A stretch of 64,000 nt of DNA from Variovorax paradoxus. GTDB taxonomy: Bacteria > Pseudomonadota > Gammaproteobacteria > Burkholderiales > Burkholderiaceae_C. Below are positions 26,690-35,633 of the stretch, piece by piece. Numbering within the stretch: position 1 is the first letter of the stretch; every line of letters starts with the position of its first letter. The notes under the pieces are model-generated. The model had not been told where the DNA came from, did no database searches, and saw only the letters and a program-made list of their open reading frames with translations. The translations under genes and the position numbers were made by a program. Location: assembly GCF_022009635.1 (NCBI RefSeq), contig NZ_CP091716.1:124001-188000 (forward strand), read 5' to 3'.

Positions 26690-27820
26690 TCAGCTGGAAA
26701 GCAGTACCGCCGAAACCGCCAGCAGCGCCGCTTGCGCGACCCAGGCCCAGCGCAGCCGCAGCTTCGAGTCGAGCACCGCGCCGATGGACCAGAAGCCCCC
26801 GACCGCCAGCGCGAGCAGCGCCAGCCCGATCTGGAAGGCCAGGTCGTCGGCGCGCCACAGGAAGGCCAGCGTCACGCCGACCCAGCATGCGAAATGAAGT
26901 GCGGCCGAAGCGACCTGCGGGCGTGTCAGTTGGGGATCGTGGATGCGCATGGCTTCTTCCAGCGAAAAAGGTGCTTCCGGAAAGCGTGCCGCCACGTCGG
27001 CCGGCCGCCAGCCCGGCGGCTTGAACCACACGGCGATCTTGTCCTGCCAGCGACGCGTGTGCCAAGCGTCGCGCAGCAGCGGCGCATAGGGTCCGAGGAT
27101 GGCGCGCAGCGGATCGAAGCTCGCGAGCGCCTTGCGCGTGCCGTACACGCAGCGTTCGGTTTCCTCGGCGAAGGTACCGAACATGCGGTCCCATATGACC
27201 AGCATGCCGCCGTAGTTGCGGTCGACGTAGCCGTCGTTCACCGCGTGATGCACGCGGTGGTTCGACGGCGACGAAAACACCCGGTCGAACCAGCCGAGCT
27301 TGCCGATGTGCTCGGTGTGGATCCAGAACTGGTAGACCAGCACGATCAGCCCCGCCAGGCCGAACTGCTCGGGCGGCACGCCGACCACCGCCATCGGCAG
27401 GTAGAAGGCCCAGCCCAGGAAGGCGACGGTGCTTTCCTGCCGCAGCGCGGTGGAGAAGTTGAACTGCTGGCTCTGGTGGTGCACCGAGTGCGCGGCCCAG
27501 AACACCGCCGACTCATGGCCCGCGCGATGCAGCCAGTAGTCGAAGAAGTCGAACAGCACCACGGCCAGGATCCAGCCGAGGGCGCTGTCCCAGAAGCTGG
27601 GCCGGGTCCAGATGGCGACGGCCGGGTAGACCATCGCGTACAGGCCGATCTGGAACAACTGGGTGCAGACCGCGAGGGCCTGGCTCAGCAGGCCCTGGCT
27701 CAGGCTGCCGAGCGTGTCGCTGAAACGGTAGGTGTTGCGCCGCTTGAGCCAGCCCCAGGCGAACTCGCACGCCATGAGCAGCGCGAACACGGGCACGACG
27801 AAGACAACCAGCCGATGCAC
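26690..27820 (-). CDS. Sterol desaturase family (fatty acid hydroxylase superfamily) membrane protein
   Basis: A 376-residue polytopic membrane protein with the di-iron histidine motifs of the superfamily: YWLHRAGHE, HSVHHQSQQFNFSTALRQ and, after TEHIGKLGW, HRVHHAVNDGYVDRNYGG. C-terminal helices (ALHFACWVGVTLAFLW; IGLALLALAVGGFWS) extend it beyond the minimal domain. Members hydroxylate or desaturate lipids. Position 35 nt after a ketosynthase gene in an ACP-containing operon suggests it modifies an acyl product made by the neighbours. Confidence 0.9.
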   Translation of the reverse strand: MHRLVVFVVPVFALLMACEFAWGWLKRRNTYRFSDTLGSLSQGLLSQALAVCTQLFQIGLYAMVYPAVAIWTRPSFWDSALGWILAVVLFDFFDYWLHRAGHESAVFWAAHSVHHQSQQFNFSTALRQESTVAFLGWAFYLPMAVVGVPPEQFGLAGLIVLVYQFWIHTEHIGKLGWFDRVFSSPSNHRVHHAVNDGYVDRNYGGMLVIWDRMFGTFAEETERCVYGTRKALASFDPLRAILGPYAPLLRDAWHTRRWQDKIAVWFKPPGWRPADVAARFPEAPFSLEEAMRIHDPQLTRPQVASAALHFACWVGVTLAFLWRADDLAFQIGLALLALAVGGFWSIGAVLDSKLRLRWAWVAQAALLAVSAVLLSS

Positions 27821-27855
27821 CGCGTTCGATTTTTCAGGAAGTGTTCAGCGAATCT

Positions 27856-29139
27856 TCAGCGTTCGGCCGCGCGACCGGCCACGATGACCGCATTCGTGCC
27901 GCCAAAAGCGAAGGAATTGGACAGCGCGTAACGGATTCCCTTGGCCTCGCGCGCCTCTCCCTGGACGAAATCCAGGTCGAATGCGGCGTCCGGGGTCTGC
28001 AGGTTGGCGATGGGCGGCAGCGCTTCCCGGGCCAGCGCGCGCAGCGCCGCGATGAGCTCGATGGCGCCGCCGCCGCCGAGCACGTGGCCGTGGATGGCCT
28101 TGGTCGCGCTCACCGGCGTGGCGTTGCCGAACACCTCGCGGATCGAGGCCGCTTCGGCCGCGTCGCCGGCCGAGGTGGCCGTGCCGTGGGCGTTGATGTG
28201 GCCCACGTCCGAGGCTTCGATGCCGGCGTCGCGCAGCGCGGCGCGCATGGCGCGCACCTGGCCGGCGGTGTCGGGGTTGGTGATGTGCGTGCCGTCGCAG
28301 TTGGTGGCGTAGCCGGCCAGCACGAAGGGCGCGGCGCCGGCGCCGCGGGCGGCGGCGTGCGCTTCGGATTCGAGCACCAGCGCGGCCGCGCCTTCGCCGA
28401 TGGCAAAGCCCGCGCGGTCGCCCGAGAACGGGCGGCAGGCGGAGGAGGGCGCGTCGGCCGGCGGCGGCGCCATCACGCGCATGGCGTGCCAGCTGGCCAT
28501 CACGCCGGGCGTGAGCATGGCGTCATGGCCGCCGACGATGGCGACGTCGATCCAGCCGCCGCGAATGGCGCGCATGGCCTCGCCGATGGCCACGGCCGAC
28601 GAGGCGCAGGCACAGGCGTAGGCAATGGCCGAGCCGCGGGCGCCGAAGTGCAGCGCCAGTTCGGCCACCGCGGCGTTGGGCATCACGGTGAGCACGGTCG
28701 TCGGGCGCATGCGGCGCTGTTCGCCGTAGAGCACGCTGGTGGTGTTGTCGAAGGTGCCGGCGCCGGCCAGGCCGCTGCCCCAGAAGATGCCCAGGCGGTC
28801 GCGGTCGATGGTCTCCAGGTCGAGCCTGGCTTCGGCGGCGGCGTCCTGCGCGGCGGCCAGGGCCATGGCCGTGCCGCGGTCCAGCGGCAGGCGGGAGGTG
28901 CTGCGCACGCCGTTCGATTCGAAATCGCAGGCGGCGACGGCAAGCTCCATCGTGTCCATGCCCTTGATCTCGAGCGTCTGCGCGCGAACCGCCGAGCGGC
29001 CGGCGAACAGGGCGTCGTCGAACTCCTCGACGGTGCGGCCGATGGGCGTGATGAAACCGAGGCCGCTCACGCGCACCGGAGCGGATGCGGCGCTCGCGGC
29101 GGAAGCGGCGAGCACGGCGTGGGCGGCTCCGCTGCTCAT
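27856..29139 (-). CDS. Beta-ketoacyl-ACP synthase (FabF-like)
   Basis: A 427-residue thiolase-fold ketosynthase with the Cys-His-His triad: YACACASSAVAIGEAMR (active-site Cys), INAHGTATSAGD and TKAIHGHVLGGGGAIE. The C-terminal NSFAFGGTNAVIV is typical of KAS I/II. It is not next to fabD/fabG, and its own ACP gene overlaps it by 4 nt, so this looks like a secondary, specialised acyl-chain system rather than housekeeping FabF. The start MSSGAAHAV is set by the overlap with the ACP stop codon. Confidence 0.92.
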   Translation of the reverse strand: MSSGAAHAVLAASAASAASAPVRVSGLGFITPIGRTVEEFDDALFAGRSAVRAQTLEIKGMDTMELAVAACDFESNGVRSTSRLPLDRGTAMALAAAQDAAAEARLDLETIDRDRLGIFWGSGLAGAGTFDNTTSVLYGEQRRMRPTTVLTVMPNAAVAELALHFGARGSAIAYACACASSAVAIGEAMRAIRGGWIDVAIVGGHDAMLTPGVMASWHAMRVMAPPPADAPSSACRPFSGDRAGFAIGEGAAALVLESEAHAAARGAGAAPFVLAGYATNCDGTHITNPDTAGQVRAMRAALRDAGIEASDVGHINAHGTATSAGDAAEAASIREVFGNATPVSATKAIHGHVLGGGGAIELIAALRALAREALPPIANLQTPDAAFDLDFVQGEAREAKGIRYALSNSFAFGGTNAVIVAGRAAER

Positions 29140-29441
29140 GCCGTAGCTTCGGCCGGTTGAGCGGGCTTGGCGGCGGCGCCGTTGCTGCTTTCGGCGTCGA
29201 TCACTTCGCACAGGCGCTGCAGCGTGATGCCGGCTTCGCGCGGATCGAGGCGGTCTTCGGGAATGCGCAGGTGGAATGCGTCTTCGACGGCGAAGACGAA
29301 TTCCATCAGCGCGAGCGAATCGAGGCCGAGGTCGGACAGCGCGGTGGCGGGCGAGATGGCCGAGCGCTCGACGCGGAAGTCGGTCTCGAGGATCGTCGCG
29401 ATGCTGTTGAAGGTGGGCGAAGAGGAGTCGGAAGAAGACAT
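29136..29441 (-). CDS. Acyl carrier protein
   Basis: A 101-residue ACP with the phosphopantetheine attachment motif LGLDSLALMEFVF (Ser ~42) and acidic helices typical of the fold. A C-terminal tail rich in Ala/Pro/Lys (about 84-101) extends beyond the usual 78-80 residues. It is translationally coupled to the ketosynthase gene and would carry its acyl substrate. Confidence 0.92.
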   Translation of the reverse strand: MSSSDSSSPTFNSIATILETDFRVERSAISPATALSDLGLDSLALMEFVFAVEDAFHLRIPEDRLDPREAGITLQRLCEVIDAESSNGAAAKPAQPAEATA

Positions 29442-29475
29442 GGGAATGCTTTCCTTTCAGGCGTGGGCGGTCGGG

Positions 29476-30336
29476 TCAGGCGTACAGGGGATGTTCGGGC
29501 ATCGTGCCATGCGCCACCGCGTCTGCAAAAGACACTGTTTCACGCACCACCTGTTGACGGTCGTTGTCGATTGTGATCATGTGGTAGCTGTTCGCGACCA
29601 CCACCGTGCGGAAAGCGCGGCAACGCAGGCCGCGCGCCAGGATGTCGAGGTTGGCCACGCTGGCCACCTCGTCCTGCTGGGCATGCAGCGCGAGCACGTT
29701 GTCGCATTGCACGCTGTTGAGGTTGCGGCGCACGTGGCGGATGAGCCGGTCGTGCTCGCGCAGATGGCCCACGCCGATGACCGAGCTGCCCGCGCGCGAC
29801 ACCTTGCGGTGGCGCAACTCGCGCTCGATCCAGGCGCGCACGCGCTCGTTCTTCACGCCGTAGGGCGGGCGTTCGCGGTATTGCCAGAGCCGGCCCAGTG
29901 GCGTGTAGAAGGCCAGCGGCAGCAGGAACTGGGTGCGCGGGATGGCCCAGCCATCGAAGCGCAGCGTGGTCGACATGAGCACCAGCGCGTCGACGTCGGT
30001 GCCGCAGCGGATGGCCGCGCCCAGCGCGAGCGAGGAGCCGGCCGAGATGCCGATGAGCATCACGCGGTCGTGCTGCGCGCGCAGCGCCTTGACCTCGGCC
30101 TGGATGGCATCGATCCAGCGTTCGAACGGCGCGGCGTGCTGCAGCGGCACGTCGGCATCGAACGAGTAACCCTCGATCGACAGCGGGTGCACCGAGTAGC
30201 CGCGGCTGCGCAGTGCCGATTGCACCGTCAGCAACTCGTCAGGCGTGCTGCACAGACCATGCAGCAGGACCACGGCGGTGCGTTGCACCTCGGGGGGCAC
30301 CATGCTCAACAGATCGGAGGGTTCGCGTGCGCTCAT
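29476..30336 (-). CDS. Alpha/beta hydrolase (carboxylesterase/thioesterase type)
   Basis: A 286-residue alpha/beta hydrolase. Oxyanion region VVLLHGLCSTPDEL, nucleophile GISAGSS (Ser ~98), acid in LHAQQDEVAS and His in NSYHMITIDND. No signal peptide, so probably cytoplasmic. First gene of the operon ahead of ACP (34-nt gap) and ketosynthase, where an acyl-ACP or acyl-CoA thioesterase would be expected. It is divergent from a two-component system. Confidence 0.87.
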   Translation of the reverse strand: MSAREPSDLLSMVPPEVQRTAVVLLHGLCSTPDELLTVQSALRSRGYSVHPLSIEGYSFDADVPLQHAAPFERWIDAIQAEVKALRAQHDRVMLIGISAGSSLALGAAIRCGTDVDALVLMSTTLRFDGWAIPRTQFLLPLAFYTPLGRLWQYRERPPYGVKNERVRAWIERELRHRKVSRAGSSVIGVGHLREHDRLIRHVRRNLNSVQCDNVLALHAQQDEVASVANLDILARGLRCRAFRTVVVANSYHMITIDNDRQQVVRETVSFADAVAHGTMPEHPLYA

Positions 30337-30472
30337 CGTGTTGCGCCGGCCATGAAAATGGCCCGTGGTTCATATTGCTGTCGTATGCTCATGTTGCGTT
30401 TATCGCTGGAGCGACTGACCGGCTGCTGACCCGTCATTCGTGAGGGCAGATTACCCCAACCAATCAAACACC

Positions 30473-31162
30473 ATGCGAATTCTGCTTGTCGAAGATGACG
30501 CCGTTCTGCGCGATGTCATGGTCCGCAGCCTTGCGGACGCGGGCCACCGGGTCGACGTTTCGACCAATGTCGAAGATGCCGACCACCTCTGGCGCGTGCA
30601 GCCCTTCGATGCGGTGCTGCTCGACCTCAACCTGCCCGCCACCGCCAGCCCCACCAGCGGCCTGGCCAGCGGCCTCACCGCGCTGCGCCAGGCGCGTGCC
30701 CGCGGCGACCGCACACCGGTGCTGGTGCTCACCGCGCGCGGCCGCACCGAGGAACGCATTGCAGGCCTCGACGCCGGCGCCGACGACTACCTGGGCAAGC
30801 CCTTCGACCTGGCCGAGGTCGAAGCCCGCCTGCGCGCATTGGTGCGCCGCGCCAAGGGCACCGAAGACATTGTGCTGCTGGGCCAGCTCAAGCTGGACCG
30901 CAAGGCACGCCGCTTCTCCACCACCAGCGGTCCGCTCGACCTGCCCGCGCGCGAATTCGAAGTGCTGTGGGAACTCATGAGCCCGCCGGGCCGCACCGTG
31001 AGCAAGCGAGCGCTCTCCGACAAACTCTCCAGCTTCGACGAATCGCTCGGCGACAACGCGCTCGAGGCCTTCATCTCCCGCCTGCGCAAGAAGCTGCAGG
31101 GCACCGGCGCCAGCATTCGCACACTGCGCGGCATCGGCTACCTGCTCGAAGCCGAGGCGTGA
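30473..31162 (+). CDS. OmpR-family response regulator (QseB/TctD-like)
   Basis: A 229-residue regulator. Receiver domain: LLVEDDAVLRD, phospho-acceptor in AVLLDLNLP (Asp ~51), KPFDLAEVEARL. A short Ala/Ser/Thr/Gly insertion (ATASPTSGLASG) follows the acceptor Asp. The winged-helix domain (ALSDKLSSFDESLGDNALEAFISRLRKKLQ...IRTLRGIGYLLEA) is QseB-like. The upstream ATG-proximal context is the divergent gap to the lipid operon, so that operon is a candidate target. The kinase gene follows after 7 nt. Confidence 0.92.
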   Translation: MRILLVEDDAVLRDVMVRSLADAGHRVDVSTNVEDADHLWRVQPFDAVLLDLNLPATASPTSGLASGLTALRQARARGDRTPVLVLTARGRTEERIAGLDAGADDYLGKPFDLAEVEARLRALVRRAKGTEDIVLLGQLKLDRKARRFSTTSGPLDLPAREFEVLWELMSPPGRTVSKRALSDKLSSFDESLGDNALEAFISRLRKKLQGTGASIRTLRGIGYLLEAEA

Positions 31163-31169
31163 TCCGCGC

Positions 31170-32564
31170 GTGACCGGCGAGCCCACAGACCCGCAACAGG
31201 CCGTGCAACGCGCGCCGTCGCTCACGCGGCGGGTGCTGCGCAATGTGCTGGTGCCGCTGGCGCTCACGTGGATGGTGGGTGCGGTCATCGCGCTGGTCAT
31301 CGCCAACTATTTTTCGGAGCAGGCCTTCGACCGCGGCATGCTCGACGACGCCTACGCGCTTTCTGCCAACGTGCAAGCCGGTGAACGCGGCATCGAGCTG
31401 CTGCTGACGCCGCGCGAAGTGGCCACGGTGCTGTTCGACCAGGTCGACAAGGTGTACTTCGCGGTGCAGCGGCTCGACGGCACGTTGATCTCGGGCCAGT
31501 CGGGCCTGAATGCGCCGCTGCCGGTGGACGGCTCGCGCTACCGCTTCTCCGACATCACCTACGAAGGCAGCGCGTTGCGCGCCGTGGTGCTCGAGCACGA
31601 CGCCGAGCCCGACATCAGCATGCCCTACCGCGTGATCATTGCGCAGACCACGCTGAGCCGGACCGCGCTGGTGCGGCAGCTGCTCGGCTATGCGTTGGCG
31701 CCGCAGATCCTGCTGCTGGTGCTGCTCGCGATCTGGCTCTGGTACGGCATTCGCAGCGACCTGCGGCCGCTGGCCGACCTGCAGCGCGCGCTCGACCGGC
31801 GCGACGTGCACGACCTGTCGCCGGTGCAGGTGGCGCAGACATCGCGTGAGCTGCAGCGCTTGGGCAATGCGGTCAATTCGCTGTTCGAGCGCCTGGGCCA
31901 GAGCGTGCAGGCGCAGCGCGAGTTCGTGGGCAACGTGGCGCACGAGCTGCGCACGCCGCTCGCGGGCATTCGCGCGCTGGCCGAATACGGCCTCGCGCAG
32001 CACGACACCAACGTATGGCGCGAGCAGCTCGAACGCGTGTCCGAACGGCAGGGGCGTGCGAGCCACCTGATCGACCAGCTGCTGGCACTGGCGTTGGCCG
32101 AAGAGGCACGCACCGAACTCAAGCGCGTGCCGGTGCGGCTCGACGTGCTGGCCGAGCAGACGGTGCTGCGCCACCTGGCACGCGCCGATGCGCGCGGTGT
32201 CGACCTGGGCGCGCGCGGCCTCGACGACGGCGTGGTGGTGTATGCCAACGAAGCGCTGGTGGAAGGCATCCTCGACAACCTGATCGACAACGCGCTGCGC
32301 TACGGCGGGCGCACTATCACGGTCGAACTGGCGGGCCGCACGCTGAGCGTGATCGATGACGGCCCCGGCATTCCGATCGAGGCGCGGCGCGACCTGATGC
32401 AGCGCTGGGCGCAGGGCCCGGCCGGCGAAAAGCTGGGGCAGGGCTCGGGGCTCGGCCTGTCGATCGTGTCGCGCTATGCGGAGTTGCTGGGCGCCGAGCT
32501 GCGCCTGGAGGCCGCCGAGCCGACCGGCCTGCGCGTGAGCGTGGCGTTCGGCGAAGTGGCCTGA
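31170..32564 (+). CDS. Sensor histidine kinase (QseC/TctE-like)
   Basis: A 464-residue kinase with two membrane helices (about 27-46 and 169-189) flanking a periplasmic sensor of the two-component sensor N-terminal type (YFAVQRLDGTLISGQSGL). H-box: VGNVAHELRTPLAGIR (His ~256); N-box: NLIDNALRYGG; then DDGPGIP and GLGLSIVSRY. GTG start, 7 nt after the regulator gene. The signal is unknown; TctE-type kinases often sense carboxylates. Confidence 0.92.
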   Translation: MTGEPTDPQQAVQRAPSLTRRVLRNVLVPLALTWMVGAVIALVIANYFSEQAFDRGMLDDAYALSANVQAGERGIELLLTPREVATVLFDQVDKVYFAVQRLDGTLISGQSGLNAPLPVDGSRYRFSDITYEGSALRAVVLEHDAEPDISMPYRVIIAQTTLSRTALVRQLLGYALAPQILLLVLLAIWLWYGIRSDLRPLADLQRALDRRDVHDLSPVQVAQTSRELQRLGNAVNSLFERLGQSVQAQREFVGNVAHELRTPLAGIRALAEYGLAQHDTNVWREQLERVSERQGRASHLIDQLLALALAEEARTELKRVPVRLDVLAEQTVLRHLARADARGVDLGARGLDDGVVVYANEALVEGILDNLIDNALRYGGRTITVELAGRTLSVIDDGPGIPIEARRDLMQRWAQGPAGEKLGQGSGLGLSIVSRYAELLGAELRLEAAEPTGLRVSVAFGEVA

Positions 32565-32581
32565 AGCCTTCGCGCTTTCAT

Positions 32582-33337
32582 TCAGCGCGAGAGCGGCGTG
32601 CCCTGGTGGAACGCCATGCGCCAGCGGCCATGCCGCCGTCGCCACAGCGAGCTGCGCAATGAGTCCGCCGCGGGCCGTTCGGGAATGGCCTCGCGGTGCA
32701 CGCGGTAGGTGACCAGCGCCACGTCGGGCGCCATCCGCATCACGCGAAAGTCCGCCATCGTGCGCTGCGAAAAAGTCTCGTCGCGCAGCGCTTCGATGAT
32801 CGCGGGGCGCGTCCATATTTCGCCCGAAACGCCGAGTTCGTGAAAGCCGTCGTCGAGCAGTTCTTCGAGCTGTGCAGCATCGGCGCGCACCTCGCGCAAG
32901 TGCAGTGCGCCTTCGAGTTTGAGCAACAGCGCATCGAGGTCTTCGTGCGGCGCGGCTTCGTACAGCTCGAGCGGCAAGCCGTCAGGGTCGGCGAAGAAGG
33001 TGAAGCGCCGGCCGGTGTATTCGTCGGTGCGCAGCGGTTCCACGGCAATGCCTTGCGCCGCGAGTTCATCGGCGGCGGCCTGCACGTCGTGCACTTCGAA
33101 GGACAGATGCCGCAGGCCCTGTGCCTCGGGCCGCGTGAGTCGCGCGGGCGCGGCGGGGAACGAGAAGAGCTCGATCTGCGAGCCGTCCGGCAGGGCCAGG
33201 TCGAGCTTGTACGAATCGCGCGCGGCGCGGTGGTTCTCGGCGACCACGCGCAGGCCCAGCACCTCGGTGTAGAAGCGTCTGGACACCGCGTAATCGGCGC
33301 AGATGATGGCGGCGTGATGGATGCGTTCGAGCTGCAT
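32582..33337 (-). CDS. VOC (glyoxalase-like) domain fused to SnoaL/DUF4440-like domain
   Basis: A 251-residue two-domain protein. Residues 1-127 are a VOC domain of the lactoylglutathione-lyase-related type (QLERIHHAAIICADYAVSRRFYTEVLGL; HLSFEVHDV; TFFADPDGLPLELYE), with metal-ligand positions His7, Glu, His and Glu in place. Residues ~135-251 resemble the SnoaL/NTF2-like DUF4440 fold (REVRADAAQLEELLDDGFHELGVSGEIW; VALVTYRVHRE). The fusion is unusual and suggests a detoxification or ring-cleavage enzyme. Start MQLERIHH chosen because the domain begins there. Converges with the kinase gene. Confidence 0.85.
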   Translation of the reverse strand: MQLERIHHAAIICADYAVSRRFYTEVLGLRVVAENHRAARDSYKLDLALPDGSQIELFSFPAAPARLTRPEAQGLRHLSFEVHDVQAAADELAAQGIAVEPLRTDEYTGRRFTFFADPDGLPLELYEAAPHEDLDALLLKLEGALHLREVRADAAQLEELLDDGFHELGVSGEIWTRPAIIEALRDETFSQRTMADFRVMRMAPDVALVTYRVHREAIPERPAADSLRSSLWRRRHGRWRMAFHQGTPLSR

Positions 33338-33345
33338 CGCAAGGC

Positions 33346-33807
33346 TCACTTCAATGGCTTGCGCAGGAACACGCGGGTGCGTTGCTCGAGCACGTGGCGC
33401 TTGTATTCGACGTAGCCGATGCGCTCGTAGAGCGAGCGGTTCTCGGTCATCTTTTCGTTGGTGAAGAGGTAGATCGAATCGTGGCCTTGCCGCAATGCCT
33501 CGCGCTCCGCCAGCTCCAGCAGCGCGCGGCCGACGCCTGTGCCCTGGTGCTGCGGACGCACCGCGATCACGTCGATGAGAAAGCCTTCGTCCGTGACGTC
33601 GAGCACCAGCGCGGCGACGGTCTGCGCCTGTTGTGTCGCGACCCAGACTTGCGCATTCGCGATGGCGATTCCGTAGTCCTTCGTCATCGGCAATGGCGTG
33701 AGGCCGAGGCGCGGAATGTAGTGGCGAAAGGCTTCCACAGCGCATTCGGTGATGGAGGATGCATCGGCCGCATCGGCGCGGCGCAGGGTCCAGCTCGTGT
33801 CGTTCAT
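33346..33807 (-). CDS. GNAT family N-acetyltransferase
   Basis: A 153-residue GNAT domain: VIAVRPQHQGTGVGRALLELAE is the acetyl-CoA signature and NRSLYERIGYVEYKRH the C-terminal element. It overlaps the RidA-like gene by 4 nt (ATGA) and precedes the VOC-SnoaL gene by 8 nt, forming a compact leftward operon. Confidence 0.9.
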   Translation of the reverse strand: MNDTSWTLRRADAADASSITECAVEAFRHYIPRLGLTPLPMTKDYGIAIANAQVWVATQQAQTVAALVLDVTDEGFLIDVIAVRPQHQGTGVGRALLELAEREALRQGHDSIYLFTNEKMTENRSLYERIGYVEYKRHVLEQRTRVFLRKPLK

Positions 33808-34289
33808 GCCTCGAATTCCACCTCGCCCTCGATCTCGACCGGAATGTTGAACGGCAGCTCCGCCATGCCCACGGCGCTGCGCGCATGCATGCCGATCGCC
33901 GGGCCGAAGAGTTCGAGGATCAGGTCGGAAAAGCCGTTGATCACGGCCGGCTGCTTATCGAAGCCCGGCGCCGAGGCCACCATGCCGAACACGCGGGTCC
34001 ATGCGGTGATGCGGTCGAGATCACCGAGCGCACGCTGCAGGCTCCCGAGCATCGCGAGCGCGGTGAGCCGTGCGGCCGCATACCCTTGTTCCACCGTGAG
34101 CTCACGGCCCAGCTTGCCGAGCGGCGTGGCGATGTTGCCGTCTGCATGGAGCGGGCCGTGACCCGAGACGAAGGCACGGCGACCGAGCAAGCGCACGAAG
34201 GCGAAAGGCAGCACCACGCCGGGTGGCGGCGTGATGGTGGGCGGCAGCACGAGGCCGAGGGCGGCGAGCTTGTGTTCGATGTGGGCCAT
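33804..34289 (-). CDS. RidA/YjgF family protein
   Basis: A 161-residue protein of the RidA superfamily, longer than classical RidA (about 128), as in the YjgF-like subgroup of 150-160 residues (LAALGLVLPPTITPPPGVVLPFAFVRLLGRRAFVSGHGP; NGFSDLILELFGPAIGMHARSAVGMAELPFNIPVEIEGEVEF). The conserved Arg of MHARSAVGMAELP is the imine-deaminase Arg position. Members hydrolyse reactive enamine/imine intermediates. Confidence 0.9.
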   Translation of the reverse strand: MAHIEHKLAALGLVLPPTITPPPGVVLPFAFVRLLGRRAFVSGHGPLHADGNIATPLGKLGRELTVEQGYAAARLTALAMLGSLQRALGDLDRITAWTRVFGMVASAPGFDKQPAVINGFSDLILELFGPAIGMHARSAVGMAELPFNIPVEIEGEVEFEA

Positions 34290-34383
34290 GGATGAGCGCG
34301 CGGCGGGGAGCGAGGAAAGAACAGAGACAAAGGCCCGCGGCGCGAGTGCCGAGCGTACGGGCTGGCGGGCGCGCACGCAAATC

Positions 34384-34414
34384 GGCCCGTGCACGCCAAC
34401 GGAGTGCACGGGCC
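34384..34414 (-). terminator. Hairpin downstream of the old yellow enzyme gene
   Basis: An 11-bp perfect stem GGCCCGTGCAC / GTGCACGGGCC with a 9-nt loop. The following bases on the minus strand (GATTTGCG) give only a weak U-run. It lies between the OYE gene end and the RidA-like gene start. Confidence 0.5.
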
Positions 34415-34444
34415 GTGGAAGAAAGAACCAGGAACCGACCGAGA

Positions 34445-35548
34445 TCAGGCCAGTGCCGGATAGTCCGTGTAGCCCTTGGCGCCGCCGCCGTACATGGTGG
34501 CCTTGTCGAGCTCGTTCAGCGGTGCGTTCTCGCGCAGGCGGCGAACCAGGTCGGGGTTCGAGATGAAGGGCTTGCCGAAGGCCACGAGGTCGTCGCCTTC
34601 CTTCAGCGCTTCTTCGGCCAGCGGGCGGTCGTAGCCGTTGTTGACCATCCATGCGCCCTTGCCGCCGGCTTCGCGGTAGGCGGCCTTGAGGGCTTCGTAG
34701 TCGAAGGGGCGGTCTTCGATTTCGCGCGGGCCGCCGGTGGCGCCTTCGATGATGTGGATGTAGGCCAGGTTGAGCTGCGCGAGCTGTTTCACCACGTAGG
34801 TGAACAGGGGCTGCGGGTCGCTGTCGTGCGCGTCGTTGGCGGGCGTGACGGGCGACAGGCGGATGCCGGTCTTGCCGCCGCCGACCGCGTCGACCACGGC
34901 GCGGGTGGTCTCCAGCAGCAGGCGGGCGCGGTTCTCGATGCTGCCGCCGTAGTCGTCGGTGCGCTTGTTGCTGCCGTCCTTCAGGAACTGGTCGAGCAGG
35001 TAGCCGTTGGCGCCGTGCACTTCCACGCCGTCGAAGCCGGCGGTCTCGACCGCGCTGCGTGCGGCCACCGCGTAGGCGTGCACGATGCCGGGCAGTTCGC
35101 CGGCGTCGAGCGCGCGCGGCTCGGAGGTCTCGACGAAGGTCGGCACACCGTCCTTGATGAGCACGGTCTTGGTCTTGGCGGTGATGGCCGAAGGTGCCAC
35201 GGGCTTGCCGCCACCGGGTTGCAGTTCGGTGTGCGAGACGCGGCCCACGTGCCACAGCTGCACGACGATCTTGCCGCCCTTGGCGTGCACGGCGTCGGTC
35301 ACGCGCTTCCAGGCGTCGAGCTGTTCGGTGCCGTAGAGGCCGGGCACGTCGGAGTAGCCCTGGCCCTGGTGGCTGATGGCGGTGGCCTCGGTGATCAGCA
35401 GGCCGGCACTGGCGCGCTGGGCGTAGTAGGTGGCCGCGATGTCGGGCGGAATGGCATTGGGCGAGCGATTGCGCGTCAGCGGCGCCATCACGATGCGGTT
35501 GGCGAGCTTCAGGTCGCCGGCCTGGACGGGGTCGAAGAGGGTGGACAT
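34445..35548 (-). CDS. nemA: Old yellow enzyme family alkene reductase (NemA-like)
   Basis: A 367-residue TIM-barrel flavoenzyme. FMN contact motif NRIVMAPLTRNRS, substrate His/Asn pair VEVHGANGYLLDQFL, and the family signature SNKRTDDYGGSIENRARLLLE. QLWHVGRVSH is also typical. It reduces activated C=C bonds of enones, maleimides or nitro compounds with NAD(P)H in the cytoplasm. It lies 85 nt downstream of the atuA-like gene, and could take part in the same unsaturated-substrate pathway, or be a general electrophile-detoxifying enzyme. Confidence 0.93.
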   Translation of the reverse strand: MSTLFDPVQAGDLKLANRIVMAPLTRNRSPNAIPPDIAATYYAQRASAGLLITEATAISHQGQGYSDVPGLYGTEQLDAWKRVTDAVHAKGGKIVVQLWHVGRVSHTELQPGGGKPVAPSAITAKTKTVLIKDGVPTFVETSEPRALDAGELPGIVHAYAVAARSAVETAGFDGVEVHGANGYLLDQFLKDGSNKRTDDYGGSIENRARLLLETTRAVVDAVGGGKTGIRLSPVTPANDAHDSDPQPLFTYVVKQLAQLNLAYIHIIEGATGGPREIEDRPFDYEALKAAYREAGGKGAWMVNNGYDRPLAEEALKEGDDLVAFGKPFISNPDLVRRLRENAPLNELDKATMYGGGAKGYTDYPALA

Positions 35549-35633
35549 CGTGCGATCAAAGGCAAAGTTGAAACAGGCGCAAGGCTAAGCGCCCGGACTC
35601 AACCCTGCTGCCGTACGGTTGTCCGGATTGATG

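Noticed and set aside
33346..33807. GNAT gene next to RidA as a toxin-antitoxin acetyltransferase
   Set aside because: No adjacent RHH antitoxin; ordinary GNAT features and a metabolic operon context.
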